This document shows positions 52,942 through 61,159 of a DNA stretch of 64,000 nucleotides, in pieces. The notes below the pieces were generated by a model. It made no database searches and had not been told where the DNA came from. It saw only the letters and a list, made by a program, of their open reading frames with translations. The DNA comes from DASVWZ01 sp963708575 (GTDB lineage: Bacteria; Acidobacteriota; Terriglobia; Terriglobales; Acidobacteriaceae), in assembly GCA_963708575.1 (NCBI GenBank), contig CAVPTB010000007.1, positions 620,001 through 684,000 on the forward strand. Reading direction: 5' to 3'. Position numbers and translations under genes: made by a program. Within the stretch, counting starts at the first letter, position 1; each line of letters opens with the position of its first letter.

Positions 52942-53727
52942 GTGGAGTTCGCGCCCGACCCGGTTCATGACCTGCGCGTGGCCTTACGCCGCTGTCGCTC
53001 GATTGCCGATGGATTGAAGGCGATCGACCCCGATCCTGCCTGGAAGCAAATGAAGAAAGCCGGCAAGCGTCTATTCAGCAGTCTCGGAGAATTGCGTGAC
53101 GCCCAAGTCATGGAAGAGTGGGTTCGCAAGCTCGGAGCCGCGGACGATCCTGTCACCGAGCGCGTCTTGCAATTTCTTGCCAGCAGGGAAGTCGCACTGA
53201 AGCTGGCCTCGGCCCAGGCGCTCGAGGAATTCGACCGCAAACAATGGAAGCGCTGGAGCGTTCAACTTCCACGCCGGGCACGAAAAATCCGTACCGGCGG
53301 TCTGATATTCAAACATCTCGCTCTTGAGAGATGGACCGAAGCCTACGCTCTACACCGGATTGCCTTGCGTAACCGCTCTCAAGTTTCTTTTCATAACCTG
53401 CGAATTGGCATCAAGCGCTTCCGTTACATCGTGGAAAACTTCCTCCCCGAACAGCACACCGCCTGGAGCAACGATCTCAAAGACCTGCAGGACCTCCTCG
53501 GCGAGGTCCATGACTTGGACGTTCTCTGGGCCACCGCCATTCAGATTGCCGCCTTCGCCAATCGCGGAGTCACGCTCGCACTGGCACCAAAAGATAATGG
53601 AAGAGCGTTCCCGCCGGATCGAGAAGTACAAATCCAGGATGGTGGGAGAACGCTCGTTGTGGCAGGTATGGAGGTCCGATCTTCCATCGGGCAAGCAGAT
53701 CGAAACCGCCGCTTTGAGCCGGCTTAA
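52942..53727 (+). CDS. CHAD domain fragment
   Basis: The longest correctly read part of the CHAD domain. It contains histidine/arginine helices typical of the family: PDPVHDLRVALRRCRSIADG, FHNLRIGIKRFRYIVENFLP and DLKDLQDLLGEVHDLDVLW. These conserved basic residues line the polyphosphate-binding pore in known CHAD structures. After base 53592 the frame reads nonsense to 53727. The fragment lacks about 35 N-terminal residues that sit in another frame. Confidence 0.6.
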   Translation: MEFAPDPVHDLRVALRRCRSIADGLKAIDPDPAWKQMKKAGKRLFSSLGELRDAQVMEEWVRKLGAADDPVTERVLQFLASREVALKLASAQALEEFDRKQWKRWSVQLPRRARKIRTGGLIFKHLALERWTEAYALHRIALRNRSQVSFHNLRIGIKRFRYIVENFLPEQHTAWSNDLKDLQDLLGEVHDLDVLWATAIQIAAFANRGVTLALAPKDNGRAFPPDREVQIQDGGRTLVVAGMEVRSSIGQADRNRRFEPA

Positions 53728-54253
53728 ACTATGGGGCTCGCTCCTCGATCCTGACGTGAAGCACGCCAATCACGTGGCCCGGCTCGCTCTGCAACTTTAC
53801 GATGGCCTGCCTGGCAAGCGGCCCAAAGAAGAAAACTCCCGGCAGGAACGATCCATCCTGCAAGCCGCCGCTCTGCTGCACGATGTCGGTCGCTCGCAGA
53901 AAGGCGATGGCCATCACAAGACATCCTATCGCCTCATTCGCCGGCTCACGCCGCCTTTGGGCTGGAGTAATGAAGCAATGCTGATTGTCGGTGCTGCGGC
54001 CCGATATCACCGTGGAGCCTTGCCCCAGGCCGGACAGAAAACCATGCAGGATCTGAGTCATGAGCAACGCCAGACTGTGACCCGGCTCGCCGCGGTTTTG
54101 CGTCTGGCCAATGCGCTCGACGCTGAAGCCGACGGACGTATCCGCCGCGTTTCAGTTGCAGAAAGCAACGGCCATCTTGGTCGTTCAGGCCGAAGGTTAT
54201 TCGCCCCGCGATCGTATGGCCGAAGAAATCGCTGCGGGACGACATCTCCTTGA
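53324..54253 (+). CDS. HD (Ppx/GppA C-terminal-like) domain fragment
   Basis: Real coding sequence in this frame begins near 53593 (IMEERSRRIEKYKSRM). The HD-type helical domain follows: HANHVARLALQLYDGL, ILQAAALLHDVGRS with the H-D pair, GHHKTSYRLIRRL and LAAVLRLANALDAEADGRIR. It leaves the frame at 54164; the remaining 55 residues (ILVVQAEGYSPRDRMAEEIA to the stop at 54341) are in a third frame. The bases 53324-53592 in this frame are not coding. Confidence 0.6.
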   Translation: MRDGPKPTLYTGLPCVTALKFLFITCELASSASVTSWKTSSPNSTPPGATISKTCRTSSARSMTWTFSGPPPFRLPPSPIAESRSHWHQKIMEERSRRIEKYKSRMVGERSLWQVWRSDLPSGKQIETAALSRLKLWGSLLDPDVKHANHVARLALQLYDGLPGKRPKEENSRQERSILQAAALLHDVGRSQKGDGHHKTSYRLIRRLTPPLGWSNEAMLIVGAAARYHRGALPQAGQKTMQDLSHEQRQTVTRLAAVLRLANALDAEADGRIRRVSVAESNGHLGRSGRRLFAPRSYGRRNRCGTTSP

Positions 54254-54408
54254 AATGGTCTATCGCAAACCGATCCTGGTGAAGCCGCTCAGACCGAAGT
54301 CGACGCGCCGCCTGCCGGCGAAATCCCCGGCCGCTGCCTGAGCCAGCCTTTCTCCCGAAACTTCGCAGTCACTTCCATGCAATCCCTCCCCCAGCGTACT
54401 TTGATGGA

Positions 54409-54948
54409 GTGACCCATCAGCAATTAGTCCTGAAAGCCGTAGCCTGGTTGCGTTCCTATCGCTGCGGAGTTGTTTTGTCCGAGCAAGCCTGCGTTAGCGG
54501 AGAAATGCCAGACGCCATCGGTTGGAAGCGCGCCAGCCACTCCGTCCTTGTCGAGTGCAAGATCTCTCGCGCGGATTTCCTCGCCGACCGCGACAAGCCC
54601 TTCCGTCAGAAGCCTGAATCCGGAGTTGGCTGCGAACGCTTCTACCTCACTCCGCCCGGAATCATGAGAGAAGAAGAACTGCCGCGCGGCTGGGGACTCT
54701 TGGAGTGCAGGAATCGCCTTGTCGAGATCGTCCGCCCCTCAGCCCGAAATCACCGCACGTCTGTCGGCTTCGCCTACGAGATGAATCTGCTCCTCGCCAG
54801 CCTTCGACGAGTCGAACTCCGTATTGAACCGCAAAGCATTACCGACTTCTTAAAGTGGAAGAATCGCATGGCCGAATATAACCGCGGCGCCGTGCCACAA
54901 GGGATCGTCCCCACCGAAGACGAAGCCAACCTATTCCTGGACGCCTAA
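54409..54948 (+). CDS. MmcB-like PD-(D/E)XK DNA repair-family protein
   Basis: A 179-residue soluble protein. The nuclease-like core is at about 30-70: E27, D37 in MPDAIGWKRA and the E-C-K pair in SVLVECKISRADFLADRDKP, followed by FYLTPPGIMREEELPRGWGL. This matches the MmcB family of DNA-repair-associated proteins. The start is GTG at 54409; ATG alternatives are internal. The gene lies between the CHAD-HD remnant and a non-coding gap. Confidence 0.7.
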   Translation: MTHQQLVLKAVAWLRSYRCGVVLSEQACVSGEMPDAIGWKRASHSVLVECKISRADFLADRDKPFRQKPESGVGCERFYLTPPGIMREEELPRGWGLLECRNRLVEIVRPSARNHRTSVGFAYEMNLLLASLRRVELRIEPQSITDFLKWKNRMAEYNRGAVPQGIVPTEDEANLFLDA

Positions 54949-55330
54949 CCGCTCACGTTGATTCCCGCCTTAGCCGCCGAGGTGTTCGACCAAAGAAGAA
55001 AACCGGGCTGGTTGGCCCGGTTCTCGAAAGCGTCGGTTGGATGCGGTTACATACCAGCGCGGCGCGTGCTGGCGCCGAAGGGTGCTCCGGCCATGGTTGG
55101 ACCCGACGAGCTACCTATCGATTTCCCGCGTCAGCTGAAATGATGAATGCGCGAGAATCGAAGCAGACAGAGCACCTTGATCGCCATGTACAGTCCAACT
55201 TGAGGTATACCGCTTAAATGGCTGACAATAAAATACTTACATCGGAACGAAAGGGTGTTTCAACTTTCCTCTTTCGCCCCATACATCGCAAGCCCTTGCA
55301 CACTTGCACCACTGAGGGTGCACTGCCAGA
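54949..55330. other. Intergenic region containing one hairpin
   Basis: No supported gene lies in these 382 bases. The short plus-strand frame at 54958-55143 has no ribosome site and crosses the hairpin at 55001-55022. The segment 55150-55330 lies downstream of recR and holds nothing I can name. Confidence 0.5.
55001..55022 (-). terminator. Intrinsic terminator on the minus strand
   Basis: AACCGGGC and GCCCGGTT form an 8-base stem with a six-base loop. On the minus strand the stem is followed by TTCTTCTTTGG, so it can stop transcripts from the recR direction; recR ends 309 bases upstream of it. Confidence 0.65.
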
Positions 55331-55930
55331 CTACAAATCCCGTCGGCCTTCGATCGATTTCAACATGGTGATCTCGTCGGCGTATTCAATATCGCTCCCC
55401 ACCGGAATCCCCGTCGCGATTCGCGTCACCCGCAATCCCGCCCGTCGCAATTGTCCCGAAAGGTAAGTCGCGGTCGCTTCGCCCTCCACCGTCGGATTGG
55501 TGGCGAGAATCACTTCATCGACCCCGCCTTCTTCCACTCGCCGCATCAGATTCGAAATTCGAAGTTGCTCCGGACCTACCCCATGCAGGGGAGAGATCGA
55601 TCCATGTAGCACGTGATAAACACCGTTGAAGTGCTTGGTTTTCTCCACCGATGCGATATTGGTCGGTTCCTCCACCACACAGATCAGTCGCTGGTTCCGT
55701 GTCGGACTGCTGCAATAAACGCAGGGATCCACGTCCGTAATATTGTTGCAGAGCGAACACAGCCGCAGACTGGCTTTCACGTCGCGAACCGCGGCTGCCA
55801 GACCTTCGGCATCCTCATCACTCGAACGCAGAATGTGAAACGCCAGGCGCTGTGCCGTTTTGCTCCCAATGCCCGGAAGCTTCTTCAACTCGTCAATCAA
55901 CCGCACCATCGGCTCAGCAAATTTAGACAT
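55331..55930 (-). CDS. recR: Recombination mediator protein RecR
   Basis: A 199-residue recombination protein acting with RecF/RecO. The helix-hairpin-helix (LKKLPGIGSKTAQRLAFHIL, 15-34), the four-cysteine zinc site (C-x2-C in LCSLCNN, C-x2-C in PCVYCSS) and the Toprim domain (LICVVEEPTNIASVEKTKHF, 80 onward) are complete. ATG 55930 is the start; the open frame to 55993 translates the repeat in front and is not homologous. Third gene of the dnaX-ybaB-recR cluster. Confidence 0.96.
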   Translation of the reverse strand: MSKFAEPMVRLIDELKKLPGIGSKTAQRLAFHILRSSDEDAEGLAAAVRDVKASLRLCSLCNNITDVDPCVYCSSPTRNQRLICVVEEPTNIASVEKTKHFNGVYHVLHGSISPLHGVGPEQLRISNLMRRVEEGGVDEVILATNPTVEGEATATYLSGQLRRAGLRVTRIATGIPVGSDIEYADEITMLKSIEGRRDL

Positions 55931-56013
55931 AAAGAAATTGTGTAGTTGAGAAATTGGGTAATTGGGAAATTGAGTCTTGAGTTTTTCAATCACCCAATGA
56001 CCCGATTGCTCAA
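55931..56013. repeat. Phrase-like intergenic repeat before recR
   Basis: The gap between ybaB and recR is built from variations of AATTGGGTAATTGGG, with a complementary CAATCACCCAATGACCC part further on (about 55986-56005), so hairpins can form. It is a second kind of near-duplicated intergenic phrase besides the one at 39887. Confidence 0.5.
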
Positions 56014-56016
56014 TGC

Positions 56017-56322
56017 CTAAAGCCCCGGAATCCCCATTCCGCCCAGCATTCCACCCATTGTGGATTGCATCGCGTCATCCACCTTGCGGCTCGCCCCATT
56101 GATCGCTGCTGTAATCAGGTCCTCCAGCATCTCGATGTCGCTCGACTTCACCGCCTCCGGATCGATCTTGATGCTCAAAACCTGCTTGCGGCCGTCCATC
56201 TTCACCGTGACGCTGCCGCCGCCCGATGAGCTCTCCACCACCGTCTCTTCCATCTTCTTCTGCAGTGTCTCGTACTGCTTCTTGGCTTGAGACATCAACT
56301 CTTGCAGATTGAATCCACCCAT
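56017..56322 (-). CDS. YbaB/EbfC nucleoid-associated protein
   Basis: A 101-residue DNA-binding dimer of the YbaB/EbfC family. The hallmark pieces are MSQAKKQYETLQKKMEETVV, then GGGSVTVKMDGRKQVLSIKI and DLITAAINGASRKVDDAMQS; the C-terminus is Met/Gly-rich (MGGMLGGMGIPGL) as usual. It sits between dnaX and recR, the most conserved gene order for this family. Confidence 0.95.
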   Translation of the reverse strand: MGGFNLQELMSQAKKQYETLQKKMEETVVESSSGGGSVTVKMDGRKQVLSIKIDPEAVKSSDIEMLEDLITAAINGASRKVDDAMQSTMGGMLGGMGIPGL

Positions 56323-56383
56323 GCCTGAATCCCGTCCTTAATCAGCAATTCCGCCGCACGAAGTCAGCGCAAATCGAGAAAAT

Positions 56384-58207
56384 CTATCGCCGGTCTTTGT
56401 AGTCGATGATGGTTCGAATCTCCGCGCCGAATTTTTCCTTCATCCGTCGCACCACCGGATCCTGCTCCGCCCGGCTGCGTCCACCGCCATTCGACGGCGT
56501 ACGCGCCGGCGCTGTAGCCTGCGCCACGCCGCCCGATACAACCCTGAATTTTGCCGGACGTCCCATCGCGCCGCTAAGCGTGGCAACCACCAGCCGCTTC
56601 GCGTCGGCGCTGACCGACATGTCAATCACCGTCGGAGACGCTGCCACCTTGATCGCCAACTCATTTCCATTGACCTGCCATTCCCCGTTTTCGAGCATGG
56701 AGATCAGAACGTTCTGGCCTGAACTTGCCAGCGCGTTCAGCACCGGCTCTCGAAGGCTGTCAACATTTACCGCCTGAGTCTGCATCACCGGCTCCGGCTC
56801 CAAAGCCAGTGCCGTCGCAGCAGCTCCCTCCCGTTGCGGCAAATCCGCAGGAGCCGAAGATCCCATAACCACCGAACTCGTAGAAACCCCCACAGGCGCC
56901 AGACGCGGTCCCGCCCCTGCAGACTCCGTTGCTGACATCTGTGGCTTCGATCCCGTCTTGCGCGCGGAATCCGCCGCAAATGGCGAGACGACGTTGGAAC
57001 GATTCGGGACTTGCGCCGGTTTGCTTTCCGGCAGTGCGGCCGGCCTTGTGACTGCCCGCGGCGTTCCTGCTCCAGACGCTGCCTCGCTCAGCAATTGCTC
57101 CATCGGCAGCAAGCGCTGCGCATGGACCATTTTCAGCAGTCCCAGCTCTAAGTGAAAGCGCTGTTCGTGCCGATATCCCAATTCGCCGTGGGTGCGCAGC
57201 ATGATCTGCAAATGCCGTGAGAGATCTTCCTCACTGAACTGTTCCGCCACCCGTGAAACCCGATTGCGCTCGTCGCTCGAAATCTGCAGCAGGGAAGACT
57301 CCCCGCCCGCGACCTTCGCTACTACCGAATTCCGCAAGAACCGTACCAATTGCCGGGCAAAATGCGTCGGACTATGCCCTTCACTGATCAGCCGGTCAAC
57401 CAGCCGCAAAGCCTGCTCACTCGATCCGCTACTGACAGCGTTCATGACCTCTTCCAGAACACTCGAAGGGGCCGCGCCGACCAGCTGTCGGACATCGTCC
57501 GCCGTCAGCCGCCCGCCCGAGGATGCGATGGCCTGGTCCAGAATCGAAAGCGCGTCGCGCATCGAGCCGTCGCCCGCTTCCGAGAGCAAAGCCAGCGCAT
57601 CTTCATCGGCGGCAATGCCTTCTCTCGCCGCCAGATCTTTCAACTGGGCCAGAATTTCTTCAAAGCGTACGGCCCTGAAGCTGAAGTGCTGGCAACGCGA
57701 GCGAATGGTCTGCGGAATATCCTCAGGCTGCGTGGTCGCTAGCATGAAGACCACATGCCCCGGCGGCTCTTCCAGCGTTTTAAGCAGCGCGTTAAATGCC
57801 GCGTCTGTAATCTGATGAGCTTCATCGAGAATGTAGATCTTGAACCGGTCCCGCGCTGGACGGTACCGCGCCGCCTCTCGTAGCTCTCGGATTTCGTCGA
57901 TGCCGCGGTTGGTCGCTGCATCGATTTCGATCACGTCCACGGAATTTCCCGCACGAATCTCCGTGCAGGAATCGCAAATCCCGCAAGGCTCCGAAACCGG
58001 CTGTTCTGACGACCGGCAGTTCAACGCCATGGCCAAAATTCGCGCCACCGTCGTCTTGCCGATCCCCCGGTGTCCGCTGAAAATGTAGCCGTGCGCGATC
58101 CTCCCCTGCTCAATTGCATTTTTCAGGGTGCGGGTGACGTGCTCCTGGCCTATCACCTCGGAGAATTTCTGCGGACGGTATTTGCGCGCCAGGACCTGGT
58201 AGCTCAT
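56384..58207 (-). CDS. dnaX: DNA polymerase III subunit gamma/tau
   Basis: A 607-residue clamp-loader ATPase. Walker A is GHRGIGKTTVARILA (about 45-59), the zinc site is CRSSEQPVSEPCGICDSC, Walker B/DEAH is YILDEAHQITDAAFNALLK, and sensor 1 and the SRC arginine-finger region are TTQPEDIPQTIRSRCQHFSF. The C-terminal half (385-500) is Pro/Ala/Ser-rich, and a final domain (500-605) may bind the polymerase. It heads the cluster with ybaB and recR. Confidence 0.96.
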   Translation of the reverse strand: MSYQVLARKYRPQKFSEVIGQEHVTRTLKNAIEQGRIAHGYIFSGHRGIGKTTVARILAMALNCRSSEQPVSEPCGICDSCTEIRAGNSVDVIEIDAATNRGIDEIRELREAARYRPARDRFKIYILDEAHQITDAAFNALLKTLEEPPGHVVFMLATTQPEDIPQTIRSRCQHFSFRAVRFEEILAQLKDLAAREGIAADEDALALLSEAGDGSMRDALSILDQAIASSGGRLTADDVRQLVGAAPSSVLEEVMNAVSSGSSEQALRLVDRLISEGHSPTHFARQLVRFLRNSVVAKVAGGESSLLQISSDERNRVSRVAEQFSEEDLSRHLQIMLRTHGELGYRHEQRFHLELGLLKMVHAQRLLPMEQLLSEAASGAGTPRAVTRPAALPESKPAQVPNRSNVVSPFAADSARKTGSKPQMSATESAGAGPRLAPVGVSTSSVVMGSSAPADLPQREGAAATALALEPEPVMQTQAVNVDSLREPVLNALASSGQNVLISMLENGEWQVNGNELAIKVAASPTVIDMSVSADAKRLVVATLSGAMGRPAKFRVVSGGVAQATAPARTPSNGGGRSRAEQDPVVRRMKEKFGAEIRTIIDYKDRR

Positions 58208-58374
58208 GAGTGGAAAGCCTGATTATACGTGATGAATCTGTGAATGCATTGCGGCGGGCGGCGAATACTTTTCTACTCCCATAATCGCCCGAATGCCAGC
58301 AAATCCTTGCGGAACACGCCCTTCCGAGAGTACCCTTCTGACTTGATCTTATAGCGAAATCGCAGGAGGTTCTC

Positions 58375-58731
58375 GTGCAACTGAAGCTGAGTTCTCGAAC
58401 CAAAGATGGGATTCTGATCGTTGATTGCTCTGGCCGAATCGTCTTCGGGGAAGAGTCGGCGCATTTGCGTGATACGGTCAAAAAGCTGGTCAGCGAAAAC
58501 AATCGCGTGGTCCTCAATCTTTCCGGCATCACCTACATCGATAGCGGTGGGTTGGGAACCTTGGTTGCCCTCTACACCTCGGCTCGCCACGGAGGCGGTT
58601 CGATTAAACTTGCGAACCTGACGCCCCGGGTCGGAGATTTGCTGCAGGTGACGAAGTTGCTCACCGTCTTCGAAGTATTCGACGACGAAGCCAAGGCGAT
58701 TGAGTCCTTCAAAAAAGAAACTGCTGCCTGA
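58375..58731 (+). CDS. STAS-domain anti-sigma factor antagonist
   Basis: A 118-residue single STAS domain. The phosphorylatable serine is S57 in ITYIDSGGLGTLVALY, the usual site in SpoIIAA/RsbV proteins. CAGGAGGTTCTC precedes the GTG start and is strong. No partner kinase or sigma factor is encoded nearby; a phosphorylation switch is inferred from the family. Confidence 0.9.
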   Translation: MQLKLSSRTKDGILIVDCSGRIVFGEESAHLRDTVKKLVSENNRVVLNLSGITYIDSGGLGTLVALYTSARHGGGSIKLANLTPRVGDLLQVTKLLTVFEVFDDEAKAIESFKKETAA

Positions 58732-58770
58732 TCCGTGCAGGTGGGATTGCGTTCTAAGGCCACAACATCC

Positions 58771-59121
58771 ATGGAGAAGGCGCGCGCCAGAATCCTGGCC
58801 GCGATCCGATCCATTCCGCGCGGAAAAGTTTCCACCTATGGCGGCGTAGCCAAAGCGGCTGGATTGCCCCGCGGCGCCAGAATGGTCGCTCGAGCTCTTC
58901 ATAGCTCCGTTGGCGTGCCGTGGCAACGGGTGCTTGGCGCCGGCGGCGAGATCAAGTTACGCGGAGACTCCGCCTTCGAACAGCGATTCCGTCTTCAATC
59001 CGAAGGAGTCGCCTTTCGCGGTCGCCGCGTTGACCTGGCAAAGCACGAATTCAAGTTTGCCAAGGTCCGTGCCGCCACTAAAACCACAAAATCAAAACTG
59101 AAAAAGCCCAGCCGAAGCTGA
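58771..59121 (+). CDS. Alkyltransferase-like protein (ATL)
   Basis: A 116-residue protein with the DNA-binding domain of O6-alkylguanine transferases (ILAAIRSIPRGKVSTYGGVA, then RMVARALHSSVGVPWQRVL). The active-site PCHRV is replaced by PWQRV (50-54), so it cannot take the alkyl group. Such ATLs bind lesions and pass them to nucleotide excision repair. The C-terminal 20 residues are Lys-rich. ATG 58771 is chosen over a GTG at 58735. Confidence 0.88.
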   Translation: MEKARARILAAIRSIPRGKVSTYGGVAKAAGLPRGARMVARALHSSVGVPWQRVLGAGGEIKLRGDSAFEQRFRLQSEGVAFRGRRVDLAKHEFKFAKVRAATKTTKSKLKKPSRS

Positions 59122-59150
59122 GCTTCTCCGTCATAAATTCTCCAGCCAGA

Positions 59151-59546
59151 CTATTTCTTGAATTGCGGATCGATCTCCACCTGGTATCCCGCCACCAGTC
59201 GGTTCGTCTCGTTCGCCATTCCCACCACCGCCATCAGCTCTTTGAACATCGCATCCGTCATACCCTTTTTCTGCGCTGAAGCCGTATGGGAAGCGATGCA
59301 GTAGTCGCACTGGTTGCTCACACTGACTGCGACATAAATCAATTCCTTGGTCAGCGGATCAAGCGCGCCCGGCGCCATAATTTGCTTAATGTCTTCCCAT
59401 GTCCGCTTCAGGGTGACCGGATCGTGCGCAATCGCCTTCCAGAAATTGTTGATCCAGTCCGTCTTTCGCGTCGTCATGATGTCGTCATACACGGCTTTTA
59501 CTTCCGGGCTCGCATCTTTATATTCGATAAGTCCGAAGATGGACAT
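59151..59546 (-). CDS. AhpD/carboxymuconolactone decarboxylase-like protein
   Basis: A 131-residue member of the AhpD-like fold. The redox motif is C80-x2-C83 with H87 in NQCDYCIASHTASAQKKGM, and E68 lies in TKELIYVAVSV. Such proteins act as thiol peroxidase-type or disulfide carriers. GGAGAAAA before ATG 59546 sets the start. The gene follows hemQ on the same strand with a 97-base gap, so a link to oxidative chemistry is plausible. Confidence 0.87.
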   Translation of the reverse strand: MSIFGLIEYKDASPEVKAVYDDIMTTRKTDWINNFWKAIAHDPVTLKRTWEDIKQIMAPGALDPLTKELIYVAVSVSNQCDYCIASHTASAQKKGMTDAMFKELMAVVGMANETNRLVAGYQVEIDPQFKK

Positions 59547-59643
59547 GTTTTTTCTCCAGTAATTGATTAGCGAAAAAGCTGTTCGCCCGATCGGCGAAGT
59601 CAGCCGCAAATCGAACAATCGATCGAATCGCGGGTCGTAGTGT

Positions 59644-60510
59644 TTAGGTTGCAGCCGACTGCCCGCTGAGAAGATTTCCCAGCTCATTCCACTGGCAACG
59701 CAGCCCTACGTAAAATTGCCCGAACAGCGCGTACACCGCGCTCACTTCATCGAAGCGCATCTCGTAAATCAGTTTCTTGAAGACCAGCGGATCGTCCGCG
59801 AACAGGTCGACTCCCCACTCCCAGTCATCGAAACCGATCGATCCGGTGATGATCTGCTTCACCTCACCCGCATAGCGGCGCCCCACCAATCCATGATCGT
59901 TCATTTGGCGGGCCCGCTCTTCGATCGGCACCGTGTACCAGTTCTTGTCTTCTCCGCGCCGCCGGTCCATCGGATAAAAGCACAAGTATCGGTTCTTCGG
60001 AAGTTCCGGGAACAACCGGGGCTTCATCGCCTCACGCTGCCGCTTTAGCGTTTCTTCAATCCCTCGTTTCCACTCATCCGAATGAGGTTCGACGCCCCGT
60101 TCCACCAAGTCCCGATACACTTTTATCGTCGATTCGTAAAGCCCCAGCTCGATCACCGAAAGATAAGATGTCGTCGGCTCCAGATAATCCGAAAGCCGCA
60201 GTTTCGCCAGTTGCAGTTCGGCTTGATTCAGTTCGTCGAAGGATTGCCGAAAGTGAACCAGCATCAGGTCACCCTTGTGACCAAGCAACGAATACAGTCC
60301 GGATTGCCCCCCGGAACTCTGCTCCATCTTCGCCAGCATACCGCTGGCCTCATGAATCACTTCAGTTTTCTGCAGGCTGCGTAATGTTCGCCATGCTGCC
60401 CACCGGAAACGAAACATCTGGTGCAGCACGCTGTAACCTTCGATAGTCAGCGGTACTGGCGGAATCTCCGTGGAGGCAGCGTGTCGTGCCTCGGTTCGCG
60501 TAGAAGACAT
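59644..60510 (-). CDS. hemQ: Coproheme decarboxylase (chlorite dismutase family)
   Basis: A 288-residue member of the HemQ branch, which makes haem b from coprohaem in the coproporphyrin-dependent pathway. The second beta-barrel domain contains FYPMDRRRGEDKNWYTVPIE with the catalytic tyrosine, the proximal histidine in MNDHGLVGRRYAGEVKQII, and the C-terminal VYALFGQFYVGLRCQWNE. An N-terminal Ala/Glu extension of about 20 residues is not conserved. No other haem synthesis genes are nearby. Confidence 0.9.
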   Translation of the reverse strand: MSSTRTEARHAASTEIPPVPLTIEGYSVLHQMFRFRWAAWRTLRSLQKTEVIHEASGMLAKMEQSSGGQSGLYSLLGHKGDLMLVHFRQSFDELNQAELQLAKLRLSDYLEPTTSYLSVIELGLYESTIKVYRDLVERGVEPHSDEWKRGIEETLKRQREAMKPRLFPELPKNRYLCFYPMDRRRGEDKNWYTVPIEERARQMNDHGLVGRRYAGEVKQIITGSIGFDDWEWGVDLFADDPLVFKKLIYEMRFDEVSAVYALFGQFYVGLRCQWNELGNLLSGQSAAT

Positions 60511-60622
60511 GGTTTTACCTTGCGGAAATTAGAACACAATCGGGCATCGCTGAGTAGGTGGGCCGAGCTAGTCGCCCCTTTGAGGCGCCTCGTTGGGTAT
60601 ACTTCGCCGGATAGGAGACGTT

Positions 60623-61099
60623 GTGCGCATCGCAATCTTTGCCCCAACTCTGGTTTTGTTGTTCCTTCTTCCCGCATCGGCTGCCCAAGATGTTCCCGTG
60701 CCCTCAACCTGCACGCCGGCTGTCAATCAGAAACTGGCCAGCTTGATTTCATCGGGACAGCAGGATCCCGTCGATAACGTGATGGTGTGCGGTGTAACTG
60801 CGAGTTCTTCTCGTCGCCAACGCGGAGGCCGTCATGGCGATCACCAGATTCTCCCGCTGCGTGTAATCATGCCGGACGGATCAACCAAGTTGATCGAGGT
60901 TGTGACCAACGATGATCTTGACGGCCGCGTGACTGCACCGCCCAACGCTGCCGTTTTCGCTTACGGCCAGGCATTCTTTTCGCATACCCGAAGCTTTGCC
61001 GCCGGAATTCATGATGTCCACTGCGCCACCCATCGCGGAGCAGACAACGGGTGGGTGGTGGTTAATGGAGAGAAACATCCTTCCTCCTGTCAGCCATGA
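60623..61099 (+). CDS. Exported protein of unknown function
   Basis: A 158-residue protein. GGAGACGTT before GTG 60623 marks the start, although the frame is open to 60593. The signal peptide (RIAIFAPTLVLLFLLPASAA) is cleaved near residue 21. Four cysteines in the mature part (STCTPA, VMVCGV, VHCATH, SSCQP) can form two disulfides. The rest is a beta-rich domain with LRVIMPDGSTKLIEVVTNDD. No family recognised. Confidence 0.7.
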   Translation: MRIAIFAPTLVLLFLLPASAAQDVPVPSTCTPAVNQKLASLISSGQQDPVDNVMVCGVTASSSRRQRGGRHGDHQILPLRVIMPDGSTKLIEVVTNDDLDGRVTAPPNAAVFAYGQAFFSHTRSFAAGIHDVHCATHRGADNGWVVVNGEKHPSSCQP

Positions 61100-61159
61100 G
61101 CCTGCCTGCATAACACAACCTCACCGCCGGGTTTTTCCTCTAAGCGGCAGGAGGCATTC

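Larger units (their letters stand above)
52836..54341 (+). pseudogene. CHAD-HD fusion gene interrupted by three +1 frameshifts
   Basis: Reading across three frames gives a protein of about 500 residues: an N-terminal CHAD domain (polyphosphate-binding family) and a C-terminal HD domain like domain III of Ppx/GppA exopolyphosphatases. The frame moves 0 to 1 near GG at 52944-52945, 1 to 2 at AAAA 53589-53592, and 2 to 0 at AAA 54162-54164; deleting one base at each site restores KVRREFAPDPVHDLRVALRR, ALAPKIMEERSRRIE and VAEATAILVVQAEGYSPR. The starting ATG is 52836 (MTASPASAPAKKFAANKAG). No in-frame stop interrupts the restored sequence, so either the decay is young or the shifts are sequencing errors. 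Confidence 0.75.

Noticed and set aside
54958..55143. 61-residue plus-strand frame
   Set aside because: No ribosome site, crosses an inverted repeat, and the protein composition looks random.
55218..55466. 82-residue plus-strand frame at the end of recR
   Set aside because: It overlaps the recR coding region in antisense and has no independent support.
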